This document shows, piece after piece, positions 36,890 through 45,864 of a stretch of 64,000 nt of DNA. Numbering within the stretch: the stretch's first letter is position 1; the number at the start of each line of letters is the position of its first letter. The stretch comes from Rhodococcus jostii NBRC 16295 (GTDB lineage Bacteria; Actinomycetota; Actinomycetes; Mycobacteriales; Mycobacteriaceae). Both the position numbers and the translations under genes were made by a program. The notes beneath the pieces are model-generated. The model was not told the origin of the DNA, ran no database searches, and worked only from the letters and a program-made list of their open reading frames with translations. Location: contig NZ_BCWY01000014.1 in assembly GCF_001894825.1 (NCBI RefSeq), positions 93,288 through 157,287 on the forward strand, read 5' to 3'.

Positions 36890-37717
36890 ATGAGCCTGTA
36901 CACGCCTGACCGCCTGGAACCTTCCGACGAGACAGACGCGCACGACATCGACGAGGCCGGCACCGCCGACCGCGCGCCGGGCCGCCCGACGGTCACCGTC
37001 GTCGTGCCCGCGATGAACGAAGCCAAGAACCTTCCCCACGTGGCCGCGCGCATGCCGGCCGACATCGACGAAATCGTCTTCGTGGACGGCCATTCCGTCG
37101 ACGACACCGTCGAGGTGGCCCGGAGCCTGTGGCCGGACGCGAGGGTCGTGACGCAGAGCCGCAAGGGCAAGGGCAATGCCCTCGCCTGCGGCTTCATTGC
37201 CGCGACGTCCGACATCATCGTGATGATCGACGCCGACGGATCCACCGACCCGGCCGAGATTCCGCTGTTCGTCGGTGCCCTCGTGGCGGGCGCGGACTTC
37301 GCGAAGGGAACCCGCTTCGCCGACGGCGGCGGCAGCTCGGACATCACGTTCAGCCGAAAGCTCGGAAACAAGGCGCTCAATGCCATCGTCAACCTCAAGT
37401 TCGGGGCCTCGTTCAGCGACTTGTGCTACGGCTACAACGCATTCTGGCGCCACCACGTCCCGGTGATGGCCTTGCCCGCGGTCGACGCGACCGAGGCGCA
37501 GTGGGGCGACGGGTTCGAGATCGAGACCCTCATCAACGTTCGGGTCGCCAACGCGGGGCTGAAGATCACCGAGGTGCCGAGTTTCGAGCAGGACCGCATC
37601 CACGGTGAGAGCAATCTGAATGCCGTGCGGGACGGACTCCGTGTGCTGCGCACCATCAGGAGCGAACAGCGCACCACCGCGACGCACGTGTCCCCGGCCC
37701 CCGTTCCGCAGGGCTGA
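36890..37717 (+). CDS. Family 2 glycosyltransferase (DPM/UgtP-like fold)
   Basis: A 275-aa cytoplasmic GT-A enzyme: VTVVVPAMNEAKNLPHVAA, FVDGHSVDDTVEVA, and the metal-binding DXD region VMIDADGSTDPAE. The conserved acceptor region HGESNLNAVRDGLRVL is near the C-terminus. There is no C-terminal membrane domain. The ATG at 36890 has GAGAG nearby; an in-frame ATG at 36875 cannot be excluded. It is the first gene of the polysaccharide cluster, behind the long leader, with the next GT2 gene 5 nt downstream. Confidence 0.9.
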   Translation: MSLYTPDRLEPSDETDAHDIDEAGTADRAPGRPTVTVVVPAMNEAKNLPHVAARMPADIDEIVFVDGHSVDDTVEVARSLWPDARVVTQSRKGKGNALACGFIAATSDIIVMIDADGSTDPAEIPLFVGALVAGADFAKGTRFADGGGSSDITFSRKLGNKALNAIVNLKFGASFSDLCYGYNAFWRHHVPVMALPAVDATEAQWGDGFEIETLINVRVANAGLKITEVPSFEQDRIHGESNLNAVRDGLRVLRTIRSEQRTTATHVSPAPVPQG

Positions 37718-37722
37718 CACCG

Positions 37723-38673
37723 ATGACGGTGTCGACTCTCGTGTCCTGTTCCGTCGTGATCTGCGCGTACACCACCGAACGGTGGAGCGATCTGTACGGT
37801 GCGGTCGATTCGGTGCTCACCCAGAGCGTGCCGGTTCTCGAAGTGCTACTGGTGATCGATCATTCGGAGGAGTTGTTCTCCCGTGCCGAACGGCACTTCG
37901 CCGGGGAAACCCGTGTGACCGTGTTGCGCAATTCCGAGTCGAAGGGCCTCTCCGGAGCGCGCAACACCGGAGTCCGCGCGGCGAGCGGCGACATGATCGC
38001 GTTTCTCGACGACGATGCCCGCGCCGAGCCGGACTGGTATCGCGTGTCCGCCGCCCACTACTCCGACCCCGACGTGCTCGGTGTCGGCGGATTCGCCAGT
38101 CCCGTGTGGCCGGCGGACCGCCCCCTGTGGATGCCCGCCGAGTTCGACTGGGTGGTCGGCTGCAGCTATGTCGGTCAGCCCACGTGCATCGAGCCGGTGC
38201 GGAACTTCATCGGCTGCAACATGTCTCTGCGGCGCACGGTCTTCGACGCCGTCGACGGGTTCAGCGACGGCATCGGCAGGGTCGGGAAGACGCCGGTCGG
38301 ATGCGAGGAGACCGAACTCTGCATACGGATCCGCGCCCACCAGCCCGGCGCGCAACTGCTGTTCGACCCCGCGATGAAGGTGGCGCACCGAGTCAGCGAC
38401 GACCGCACCACCTTCCGATACTTCCTCTCGCGGTGCTTCCACGAGGGCATGTCGAAGGCGCTGGTCTCCGATCTCGTCGGCGCAGGCGACGCGCTCAGCA
38501 GCGAACGCGCGTACACGGCGCGCGTTCTCCCGCGCGCCGTCGTCACCGGGATCGCGTCCCCCCGGAACGGTGGGCTGGCCCGCGCCGGTACCGTGGTCGC
38601 CGGACTTCTCGTGACCACCGCCGGCTACGCCCGGGGTGTCGCCGGGCTGCGATCGAAGCGGGTGACGGCATGA
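37723..38673 (+). CDS. Family 2 glycosyltransferase
   Basis: A 316-aa GT2 enzyme: SVVICAYTTERWSDLYGAV, SKGLSGARNTGVRAASGD, FLDDDARAEPDWY as the DXD region, then FIGCNMSLRRTVFDAVDGF and the acceptor motif CEETELCIRIR (EE/D-type). The C-terminal third has a hydrophobic stretch that may bind the membrane. It overlaps the next gene by 4 nt, so three GT2 genes are read as one block. The sugar is unknown. Confidence 0.92.
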   Translation: MTVSTLVSCSVVICAYTTERWSDLYGAVDSVLTQSVPVLEVLLVIDHSEELFSRAERHFAGETRVTVLRNSESKGLSGARNTGVRAASGDMIAFLDDDARAEPDWYRVSAAHYSDPDVLGVGGFASPVWPADRPLWMPAEFDWVVGCSYVGQPTCIEPVRNFIGCNMSLRRTVFDAVDGFSDGIGRVGKTPVGCEETELCIRIRAHQPGAQLLFDPAMKVAHRVSDDRTTFRYFLSRCFHEGMSKALVSDLVGAGDALSSERAYTARVLPRAVVTGIASPRNGGLARAGTVVAGLLVTTAGYARGVAGLRSKRVTA

Positions 38674-39980
38674 CCGGAACCGTGGACCGCAGGATCGACC
38701 TGGTGCCCGCTCTCGTGAGTGACGAGGCACCGACGTGGGACGGGGCCGTCTGGGTCGGCGAACTGCGCGGTCCCGTGCGGGAGGACACCGAGTACCGGCT
38801 GGACCGGGCCGAGGGCTATCGGCGTGCCCGGTTGCTCGTGCGGGAAGACCGCGCGCTGCTGGGGTTCGTCGAGCTGGACGTCGAGGACGGCAGACTCGAA
38901 CCCGGCGAACTGCGCCGCGCACTGGCCGAACTCGCGCCGGAGGCGCTGCGGGACAGCGCCGTGGCCGCTACCGAATCCCGCCCCTCCGTCACGGTGGTGG
39001 TGTGCACCCGCGACCGGGTCGACAGCCTGAAGGTCGCGCTGGAGTCGATCCTGTCGCTCGACCATTCCGACTACGAGGTGATCGTGGTCGACAACGCCTC
39101 CCGCACGGACGCCACCCAGCGGTACGTCGCCGAACTCGGCGACCCGCGGGTGCGCGTCGTGTCCGAGCCGAGGCCGGGCCTGTCCCGGGCGCGTAACGCC
39201 GGAATCCGGGCGGCGAGGACGGAGATCGTCGCCTTCACCGACGACGACGTGGTGGTCGACCCGTACTGGCTCACCGAACTCGTGGCCGGCTTCCGCGCCG
39301 GGACCGCGGTCGCGTGCGTGTGCGGAATAGTCCCGAGTGGGGAGATCCGCACGCCCGCACAGGCATACTTCGACCAGCGCGTCGGATGGGCGAGCTCCTG
39401 CGTCCCACGGTTGTTCGACCTTGCGGATCCGCCGGCCGACGTGCCGCTCTTTCCGTTCCAGGTCGGTGTCTACGGCACCGGCGCGAATTTCGCCGTCGAC
39501 CGGCGGGCAGTGTTCGAGCTCGGCGGTTTCGACGAGGCACTCGGGGCGGGCGCCCCCACCGACGGCGGCGAAGACCTCGACATGTTCTTCCGGGTGCTGC
39601 ACTCGGGGCGGCAGCTGGCCTACCGGCCCGCGGCGGTCGTGTGGCATCGGCACCGGGCGGACAACGAGGCACTCGCCGTCCAGGCCCGCGGCTATGGTCT
39701 GGGGCTCGGAGCCTGGCTCGCCAAGATCGCCCTCGACCCGCGCACCGCCTGGCTCGCCCTGCGGATCGCGGTGCGGCAGGCGCCGACCTTTCTCCATCTG
39801 TCACGCAAGATGTCCCACGTCGCGACCCCACCGGACGGTCTCGCCGGCGAACTCCCCGTGGGCATCGGGGCCACCGAACTCCGGTCCATCGCGCGCGGCC
39901 CGTTCGCGTATCTGAAGGCCCGGGTGGAGGGCCGAGACCCGGCGCCGATGCGAGGGGTGACCCATGACGATGCAGTCTGA
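38670..39980 (+). CDS. Family 2 glycosyltransferase with N-terminal extension
   Basis: A 436-aa protein. The first 100 residues are an extra domain (LVPALVSDEAPTWDGAVWVG, then ARLLVREDRALLGFVELDVE). The GT2 domain starts at SVTVVVCTRDRVDSLKVALE with EIVAFTDDDVVVDPYW as the DXD site and GGEDLDMFFRVLHSGRQ as the catalytic region. The C-terminal part has weakly hydrophobic helices. It ends VTHDDAV; the flippase four kilobases later ends VTHDDA, because the two gene junctions carry the same 19-nt sequence. Confidence 0.92.
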   Translation: MTGTVDRRIDLVPALVSDEAPTWDGAVWVGELRGPVREDTEYRLDRAEGYRRARLLVREDRALLGFVELDVEDGRLEPGELRRALAELAPEALRDSAVAATESRPSVTVVVCTRDRVDSLKVALESILSLDHSDYEVIVVDNASRTDATQRYVAELGDPRVRVVSEPRPGLSRARNAGIRAARTEIVAFTDDDVVVDPYWLTELVAGFRAGTAVACVCGIVPSGEIRTPAQAYFDQRVGWASSCVPRLFDLADPPADVPLFPFQVGVYGTGANFAVDRRAVFELGGFDEALGAGAPTDGGEDLDMFFRVLHSGRQLAYRPAAVVWHRHRADNEALAVQARGYGLGLGAWLAKIALDPRTAWLALRIAVRQAPTFLHLSRKMSHVATPPDGLAGELPVGIGATELRSIARGPFAYLKARVEGRDPAPMRGVTHDDAV

Positions 39981-41757
39981 TACCCGCCACCCGAGCGCGC
40001 ACGCGGGCCGCTCGGACGGCACGCGGTTCGCGACCTGGTTCGGACCGGAAGACGCGCCGCTGTTGGGCGTCGTCGATCGGCCCGCCGACGGGCGCTGCCG
40101 CGGCGCCGTCGTCCTGTGCCCGCCGATCGGTAAGGAACAGGTCGATTCGTATCGCGGAATGGTGTACCTCGCCCAGCAGTTGCGGGCCCAGGGGCTTCTG
40201 GTTCTGAGGTTCGACTACCGCGGCACCGGCGACTCGCCGGGCGACCAGGACGATGCCGACGCGGTCGGCGGGTGGCTCGACAGCATCCGGACCGCGGTCG
40301 GCTACGTGCGCAGCTGTGGCATCACGGACGTCGCGCTCGTCGGTCTCCGGGTGGGCGCCCTGCTCGCCGCGCAGGTCGCCACCACGTGCGGTCCGGTGCA
40401 GGCTGTGGCCCTGTGGGATCCGGTGGTCCGGGGGCGGGCGTACCTGCGCAAGCAGACCTCGCTCCATCAGATGGTGGTCGGGTCCGAGGACGGCGACGAT
40501 CCTCGGGTCACCCTCATCGGCGCCGTGCTCGCACCGGCCGCAGCCGCGGCGCTGTCGGCGATGAGCGTGCGAGCGGCGACTCCGCCGCCGGGAGCCCGGA
40601 TTCTGATGGCGTTGCGGCAGAGCGACAGCGATTCGGTCGGGATGCGTGAGTCGGTCGCCGCCTGGAACGCCGAGGAATTCGTCGTCCACGATCACGAATC
40701 GTTCCTCGAGCCGCCGGACTTCGTGGTGCGGCTCCCGTTCGACGACATCGATCGGATCGCCGGCTGGATGTCTTCCTCCTTCGGTGACCGCCACACATCC
40801 GCGGAACTCGATTTCCGCACCACCGCCGTGGTGGATCGGACCGTCGACGGCAGGCAGGTCACCGAGACGCTGAGCTTCGCCGGAGCGTCCGAACTCTTCA
40901 CCATCCGCACGTCGGTCGCGGCCGAACCGGCGGCGACCGCCGGAGCCGCGGCGCCGACGGTGATCTTCCACGGCACCGCCAACGAGCACCGCGTCGGACC
41001 GGTGCGGCTGTGGGCCGAGACGGCGCGCGAACTCGCGGCGCACGGAATCGTCGGCGTCCGATTCGATCGCCGTGGCACGGGCGACACGGGCCTCGTGCAG
41101 CACGGCGAGTGCACCACCATCTACACCGACGAATCCCGCGCCGACGCCGTCGACATCATCGCCGTCAGCGATGCGCAGCCGGAATCCGTGATACTCGCCG
41201 GGATGTGCTCGGGGGCATGGAACTCGGCATATGCCGCCCTCCGGCGTCCCGTCCAGGCCGTGATCCTGGTCAACATGGCGGATTGGACCGTCACCCGCAA
41301 GGCGTTCGTGAAGCAGTCGACGATGAGTGCCGACCACCATTCGCTGAAGGGTCGCGTTCTCGGGATGCTCCACCGGCACGCTGCCACGGTGAAGAAGCAT
41401 CTGCGGGTATGGATGCCGTACCGGGGCTGGTTGTGGCTGGGCCGGGCAGGGGTGCTGCAGGTGCCGGAGGTCATGCTCGCACCGCTGAACGAACGTGGTG
41501 TGCGCACCACCGTCCTCCTCTCACCGATCGACTTCGCCGCGTTCACGGAAAACCAGGGACAGCGCAGCCTTCGCCGGCTTCGGCGGACCGGCTGGAACGG
41601 ACGCCTGGTGACCTACCCGTCCGGCGATCACTCCCTGTACAGCACCTCCTTGCGGGACCGGGTCCTGCGGGACGTCCTCGCCACCGTGCTCGGCGAATTC
41701 TCCTTCGGCCGTGGCGAAGACGCCGCGGGCGAGGCCAGACCGGAACTGGTCGGATAG
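39964..41757 (+). CDS. Tandem alpha/beta-hydrolase protein with non-standard nucleophile elbows
   Basis: A 597-aa protein made of two alpha/beta-hydrolase units. Unit 1 (residues about 25-260): VVLCPPIGKEQVDSYRGMVY, LVLRFDYRGTGDSPG, then the elbow GLRVG, where Arg replaces the nucleophile. Unit 2 (about 320-590): FDRRGTGDTGLV and elbow AGMCSGAW, with Cys at the nucleophile position, and the His region SGDHSLYS near the end. It resembles the hydrolases paired with exosortase or polysaccharide loci. It probably modifies or releases acyl groups on the glycan; activity is not certain. It overlaps the preceding gene by 17 nt. Confidence 0.8.
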   Translation: MTMQSDTRHPSAHAGRSDGTRFATWFGPEDAPLLGVVDRPADGRCRGAVVLCPPIGKEQVDSYRGMVYLAQQLRAQGLLVLRFDYRGTGDSPGDQDDADAVGGWLDSIRTAVGYVRSCGITDVALVGLRVGALLAAQVATTCGPVQAVALWDPVVRGRAYLRKQTSLHQMVVGSEDGDDPRVTLIGAVLAPAAAAALSAMSVRAATPPPGARILMALRQSDSDSVGMRESVAAWNAEEFVVHDHESFLEPPDFVVRLPFDDIDRIAGWMSSSFGDRHTSAELDFRTTAVVDRTVDGRQVTETLSFAGASELFTIRTSVAAEPAATAGAAAPTVIFHGTANEHRVGPVRLWAETARELAAHGIVGVRFDRRGTGDTGLVQHGECTTIYTDESRADAVDIIAVSDAQPESVILAGMCSGAWNSAYAALRRPVQAVILVNMADWTVTRKAFVKQSTMSADHHSLKGRVLGMLHRHAATVKKHLRVWMPYRGWLWLGRAGVLQVPEVMLAPLNERGVRTTVLLSPIDFAAFTENQGQRSLRRLRRTGWNGRLVTYPSGDHSLYSTSLRDRVLRDVLATVLGEFSFGRGEDAAGEARPELVG

Positions 41758-41771
41758 CCGTGGGGTCTCCG

Positions 41772-43133
41772 ATGGCGACGCAGTCGCAACCACCGTCGAA
41801 ACACCGTGCCGAGCAGACACCCCGCTCCGCAGGGCGGAATCTGCAACTCAACTCGATGGCACTGATGGTGTCGAGCGTCGTCACCGGCGTCCTCGGGCTC
41901 GCCTTCTGGGGAGCGTCGGCACGATTGTTCCCCGCCGACCAGGTGGGTGTGGCGTCCGCCCTCATCTCGACGGCGATCATGCTGTCGACGCTGTCGAATC
42001 TCAGTCTCGGCTCGATGTTCGAGCGTTTCCTCCCCGTGTCCGGGCATCGCGCGGGGCCCTTGCTGGTCAAGGGTTTCGCGGCCGTCGCCACGCTGGCCTT
42101 CGTTTCGGCCGTCGGGCTCATCGTCCTGGGACCGCGAGAGACCCTGTTCGAGAACAACCTGGAAATCGCGATCTACCCGGTGTTCGTCGTCGTTCTCGCG
42201 CTCTTCGCGCTGCAGGACCAGACCGTCTCCGGGTTGGGCGTGGCCCGGTGGGCGGCGTCCAAGAACGTCTTCCACGCACTGGCCAAACTGCTCGCGGTCG
42301 TGATCCTGGCGGCGTCGGGTTCGGCGCTCGCCATCGTCGCGTCCTGGGGCGTCACCGCGGCAGTCGCGGTGGTCGTGGTGCTGACGTCGATGGGCCTGCG
42401 TATCCGATCCGACCCCCGGTACCGGCAGCAACCGGCGCTGCCGTCCAACAAGGAACTCGGAGTGTACTTCGGTTCCTCCTACGGTATTTCGGCGCTCGGT
42501 GCCATCGCTCCGCTCGTCGTCCCGCTGATCGTCGTCACCCGCGTCGGCACCGCGGCGAACGCCTACTTCGCGGTGACCTGGTCGATCGTCAGCGCCCTGT
42601 ACATCATGGTCAACCTGATGGTCGGTCCGTTCGTGGCCGAGGCAGCCGCGCATCCGGACAAGATCGTCAGCCTGTCCCGCCGCTTCGTCCGCACCATCGC
42701 CGTGGTCGCGGTGGTGGGCGGATTCGCGCTCGCATTCGTCGCGCCGATCGCTCTCGGATTCATCGGCGACGAATACCGCGCCGAAGGAACGCCCCTGCTG
42801 CACCTCGCTGCCGTGTTCGTGCCCCTCACCGTCATCGGCGCCGTCTACGACGGCCTCGCACGGGTGTACCGGCGGCTGACCCTCGCCGTCGTCACCCAGT
42901 GCCTGACCACGGTGGTCATCATCGTCGGAAGCCTCGTCTTCAGCGCGAAGATCGGCGTCGCGGGTGTCGGCTGGGCGTATCTCGCCGCCGAGACGCTCAC
43001 CGCCGTCATCCTGCTCGGGCCGCTCGTCTCGTGGCTGCGCCGACTGCAGAACCGCGCCAAATGGGAGCGGTGGCTGGCCAAGAAGAACCTCGACCGGAAA
43101 CCGATCCCGCAGGTGACCCATGACGACGCATAG
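41772..43133 (+). CDS. Wzx-like polysaccharide flippase (MATE/MOP superfamily)
   Basis: A 453-aa polytopic membrane protein with about 12 helices: LNSMALMVSSVVTGVLGLAF, LFPADQVGVASALISTAIML, SYGISALGAIAPLVVPLIVV and FVPLTVIGAVYDGLARVYRR. The wording matches MOP-type flippases that move lipid-linked oligosaccharides across the inner membrane. ATG 41772 and GTG 41760 are both possible starts. Its neighbours are GT2 enzymes and an acyltransferase, so it would export their lipid-linked glycan. Its C-terminal 14 nt overlap the next gene. Confidence 0.88.
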   Translation: MATQSQPPSKHRAEQTPRSAGRNLQLNSMALMVSSVVTGVLGLAFWGASARLFPADQVGVASALISTAIMLSTLSNLSLGSMFERFLPVSGHRAGPLLVKGFAAVATLAFVSAVGLIVLGPRETLFENNLEIAIYPVFVVVLALFALQDQTVSGLGVARWAASKNVFHALAKLLAVVILAASGSALAIVASWGVTAAVAVVVVLTSMGLRIRSDPRYRQQPALPSNKELGVYFGSSYGISALGAIAPLVVPLIVVTRVGTAANAYFAVTWSIVSALYIMVNLMVGPFVAEAAAHPDKIVSLSRRFVRTIAVVAVVGGFALAFVAPIALGFIGDEYRAEGTPLLHLAAVFVPLTVIGAVYDGLARVYRRLTLAVVTQCLTTVVIIVGSLVFSAKIGVAGVGWAYLAAETLTAVILLGPLVSWLRRLQNRAKWERWLAKKNLDRKPIPQVTHDDA

Positions 43134-44361
43134 AGCGAGTTCCCGAGACATGATGCGCAGCGGGAGCCGGATGATCACCGCGATCGGTCCGGTGCGCCTG
43201 CCGAGCATCGGCGAGATCCGCGACACGCTGACACTGCTCGCCCATGCGGGCGGGCAACACACCCCGATCGGGCTCGTCCCGACCACCGCGTCGAACCGGT
43301 GGGACCACCGACCGCAGAACTTCCTCGGGAACGTCCAGGAGCTGGGACCCTGCACCCGGGAGGAGGTGCCGCACCTGCTGACCGGGCTGGCACGCGCGGG
43401 CGCATCCGCGTACCCGCTGAACGTCGCGGTCGCGGGTGACTTCCTCCTCCTCGACATCTCGCACGGACTCGGTGACGGCAGGCTCGCACTGTCGCTCATC
43501 CGGGCCGTCGCCGGCGGACACAGCGGGACGCCGCTCCCCGAATGGGCCCGGACACGTGACAGCGCACTGCCGCTCGCACGCGCCCTGAGCCGGACATTCG
43601 CGTCGTCCCCGGCACGTGTCGCGCAGCTCCTCGAAGCGCGGCCCTCCACCGCACACGATGCGGGGCCGGCCGAGGTCGTGTCCTGGCGCAGTGCGCCCAC
43701 CGCGGTCGTCGAGTCCGCACCCTCCGGGACCACTGCGGAACTGCGTCGCTGGCGGGACCGGGAACTGCCCGGGGCGTCGGTGTCGTCATTGCTGTTCGCG
43801 GCCGTCGCACGGGCGATGCGCAGCCGCGGGGTGGGGATCGACGACAAGGTCGACATCCTCTTCGACTGCCGCCGGTACCTTCCGGCGGGCGCGACGGTGA
43901 ACGGCAACTTCGCTGCCGGCGTGCGTTTCCCGCTGTCGGACCCGGGCGACGCGGCCGAGATGAGCGCGGCCATCGCGCAGGCCACCGCCTCGGGTCGGCC
44001 GCTCGCCTCGCTCGCGCTCAGCACTGTCAACTACCGCCGGCGACTGCGGGCCGGCACCGCGCACACCCCGGCTACCCATGTCGCGGCGGCGCCCCGGGCG
44101 AGGCTCGTGTACTCCGACATGGGCGAGGCCGCACTGCTGGCCGATCTCGACTGGACCGACGAGCCCGGCCGGAGTCTCGTCACCGCGCTGAGCGAACCCG
44201 CCGATCCGGCGTCGATCGTCTTCACCTCGGTGCGGCGCGGTCCCGAACTCGATGTGTCGGCGTCCCTGCACGACAACGTCTTCAACCCCGAACTCGTCCG
44301 CACAGCACTTGCGGATGCCCTGTGCGACCCACTGTCTCTCCTGTCTCGAAGGATTGTCTAG
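43120..44361 (+). CDS. Condensation-domain/WES-type acyltransferase
   Basis: A 413-aa protein of the chloramphenicol-acetyltransferase-like superfamily. The catalytic motif HGLGDGRL fits HxxxDG at about residue 112 (DISHGLGDGRLALSLIRAV). The second conserved region is around VDILFDCRRYLPAGATVNG, in the position of the DFG-like motif. The family transfers acyl groups to sugars or alcohols (PapA, WS/DGAT, NRPS condensation). In this cluster it may acylate the polysaccharide or a glycolipid. No membrane segments are visible. The start overlaps the flippase gene by 14 nt. Confidence 0.75.
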   Translation: MTTHRASSRDMMRSGSRMITAIGPVRLPSIGEIRDTLTLLAHAGGQHTPIGLVPTTASNRWDHRPQNFLGNVQELGPCTREEVPHLLTGLARAGASAYPLNVAVAGDFLLLDISHGLGDGRLALSLIRAVAGGHSGTPLPEWARTRDSALPLARALSRTFASSPARVAQLLEARPSTAHDAGPAEVVSWRSAPTAVVESAPSGTTAELRRWRDRELPGASVSSLLFAAVARAMRSRGVGIDDKVDILFDCRRYLPAGATVNGNFAAGVRFPLSDPGDAAEMSAAIAQATASGRPLASLALSTVNYRRRLRAGTAHTPATHVAAAPRARLVYSDMGEAALLADLDWTDEPGRSLVTALSEPADPASIVFTSVRRGPELDVSASLHDNVFNPELVRTALADALCDPLSLLSRRIV

Positions 44362-44363
44362 CC

Positions 44364-45035
44364 ATGCCCTCACACGTCCTGGAGACATCGAAGCGAACTC
44401 CGCTGTACCTCACCGTCGCCGTGCTGCAGTTCTTCGTCGTCGAATTCCTCGTCGCCGGAACCTGGCGCGGTCACTACAGCTACTCCGGCAACTTCATCAG
44501 CGACCTCGGGGTCCCCTTCTGCGGCACCGACGGGACCGCGCCGTGCAGCAAGACGTCGCTGCTGATGGACGCGGCGTTCGTCGTGGTGGGTGTCGCGTAT
44601 GTGGTTGCCGCCGTTCTCTGGTATCGCGCCGAGCGGGTGCTGCCGCTCGGCCCGGTGCTGTTCCTCGTCGTGGCCGGAATCGGCGGAGTGGTGGTCGGGC
44701 TGGCACCGTCCAACACACATTGGGAGGTGCATTCGCTCGGCGCCGCGCTGTTCCTCATCTTCGGCAGCCTCTTCACGCTGACGACGGCGCTCACCGCGTG
44801 GCCTCAGAACTCGGGGCCGGCGACATACGTCGCCCTCGCCCTCGGCGTGCTCGGACTGGTGGGCTACTTCTGCTTCACGTACTCCTGGGAACTCGGTCTC
44901 GGCGTCGGGGGTATCGAACGCGTCGCGGCGTACTCGGTGATCCTCGGGTTCGTCGTCTGCGTGCATCTGGTCACCCAGCTGCAGTCGGTGCGACGTTCCG
45001 CCGTCGTCCGGGTCGGGGACAGCGCCGGTGCATAG
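44364..45035 (+). CDS. DUF998-family membrane protein
   Basis: A 223-aa integral membrane protein with six or seven helices, including LYLTVAVLQFFVVEFLVAGT, then the conserved extracytoplasmic YSYSGNFISDLGVP and a Cys pair (PFCGTDGTAPCSK). This is the DUF998 signature (NYISDLG). The function is unknown; the family often sits in envelope-polysaccharide clusters. The start at 44364 follows the acyltransferase stop by 2 nt. It overlaps the GH16 gene by 8 nt. Confidence 0.85.
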   Translation: MPSHVLETSKRTPLYLTVAVLQFFVVEFLVAGTWRGHYSYSGNFISDLGVPFCGTDGTAPCSKTSLLMDAAFVVVGVAYVVAAVLWYRAERVLPLGPVLFLVVAGIGGVVVGLAPSNTHWEVHSLGAALFLIFGSLFTLTTALTAWPQNSGPATYVALALGVLGLVGYFCFTYSWELGLGVGGIERVAAYSVILGFVVCVHLVTQLQSVRRSAVVRVGDSAGA

Positions 45036-45864
45036 GCAGCTGAACCGTCCGCGCCGGACCCGCGCCGTGTCCTCGGCGATGGTGTTCGTCGCACTCGCCT
45101 GCGTCGGCGCCACCGGCTGGTACGCGTCGAGCGATGTCGCCCAGGCTTCGAAGAAGGGGCAGTCGGTGCTCATGTTCGACGATTTCGTCGGTCCCGCCGG
45201 AACGTCGCCCGACCCCCGCTACTGGGGACACGCGGTCGGGGGAGGGGGCTGGGGAAACGGCGAAGCGCAGGTGTACACCGACGATCCCGTCAACTCCCGG
45301 CTCGACGGTGACGGCAACCTCGTGATCGAAGCGCGCAGCGACGGATCGGGATACACGTCTGCCCGGCTGATCACCCTGGACCGCTTCGCGTTCCAGTACG
45401 GCCGGGCGGAGGCACGCATCAAGCTGCCGAGTGGGCAGGGCCTGCATCCGGCGTTCTGGTTGATGGGCACGGACGTCAACCGGGAGGGCTGGCCGCAGTC
45501 GGGGGAGATCGACGTGATCGAGACGATCAACGACGCGTCGTTCTTCCACAGCGGGCTGCACGGCCCGTCCGCCGACGGCACACCCTGGGAGCTGAAAGCC
45601 GAAGGCAGCGGCACCATGTCGGACGACTTCCACGACTACTGGGTGGAGCGGTCGCCGGACCGGATCACGTTCGGCATCGACGACGCGGTGACCGGCGAAT
45701 TCTCGCGTGCCGACCTGGAACCGGGACAGGAATGGGTGTTCGACAAACCGTTCTCACTCCTGCTGAATGTCGCCGTCGGCGGACGATGGCCGGGCGACGT
45801 CGGCGCCGATACGACGCTTCCGGCAGCGATGCTCGTCGACTGGGTGAGGGTCACCGATGAGTGA
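45028..45864 (+). CDS. Secreted glycoside hydrolase family 16 enzyme (beta-glucanase type), copy 1
   Basis: A 278-aa protein with an N-terminal signal region (TRAVSSAMVFVALACVGATG). The catalytic motif is GEIDVIET (nucleophile and acid/base Glu around Asp), with YWGHAVGGGGWGNGEAQVYT and ARIKLPSGQGLHPAFWLMG as GH16 hallmarks. It would cut or rearrange beta-1,3/1,4-glucan-type chains outside the cell. It overlaps both neighbours by 8 nt and is therefore part of the same operon as the flippase. A second GH16 gene follows at 48.0 kb. Confidence 0.93.
   Translation: MHRQLNRPRRTRAVSSAMVFVALACVGATGWYASSDVAQASKKGQSVLMFDDFVGPAGTSPDPRYWGHAVGGGGWGNGEAQVYTDDPVNSRLDGDGNLVIEARSDGSGYTSARLITLDRFAFQYGRAEARIKLPSGQGLHPAFWLMGTDVNREGWPQSGEIDVIETINDASFFHSGLHGPSADGTPWELKAEGSGTMSDDFHDYWVERSPDRITFGIDDAVTGEFSRADLEPGQEWVFDKPFSLLLNVAVGGRWPGDVGADTTLPAAMLVDWVRVTDE

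Noticed and set aside
41628..44030. 800-codon antisense open frame across the flippase and acyltransferase genes
   Set aside because: Composition is biased to Arg, Asp, Glu and Gly with no motifs, while the sense strand has clear membrane and catalytic patterns.
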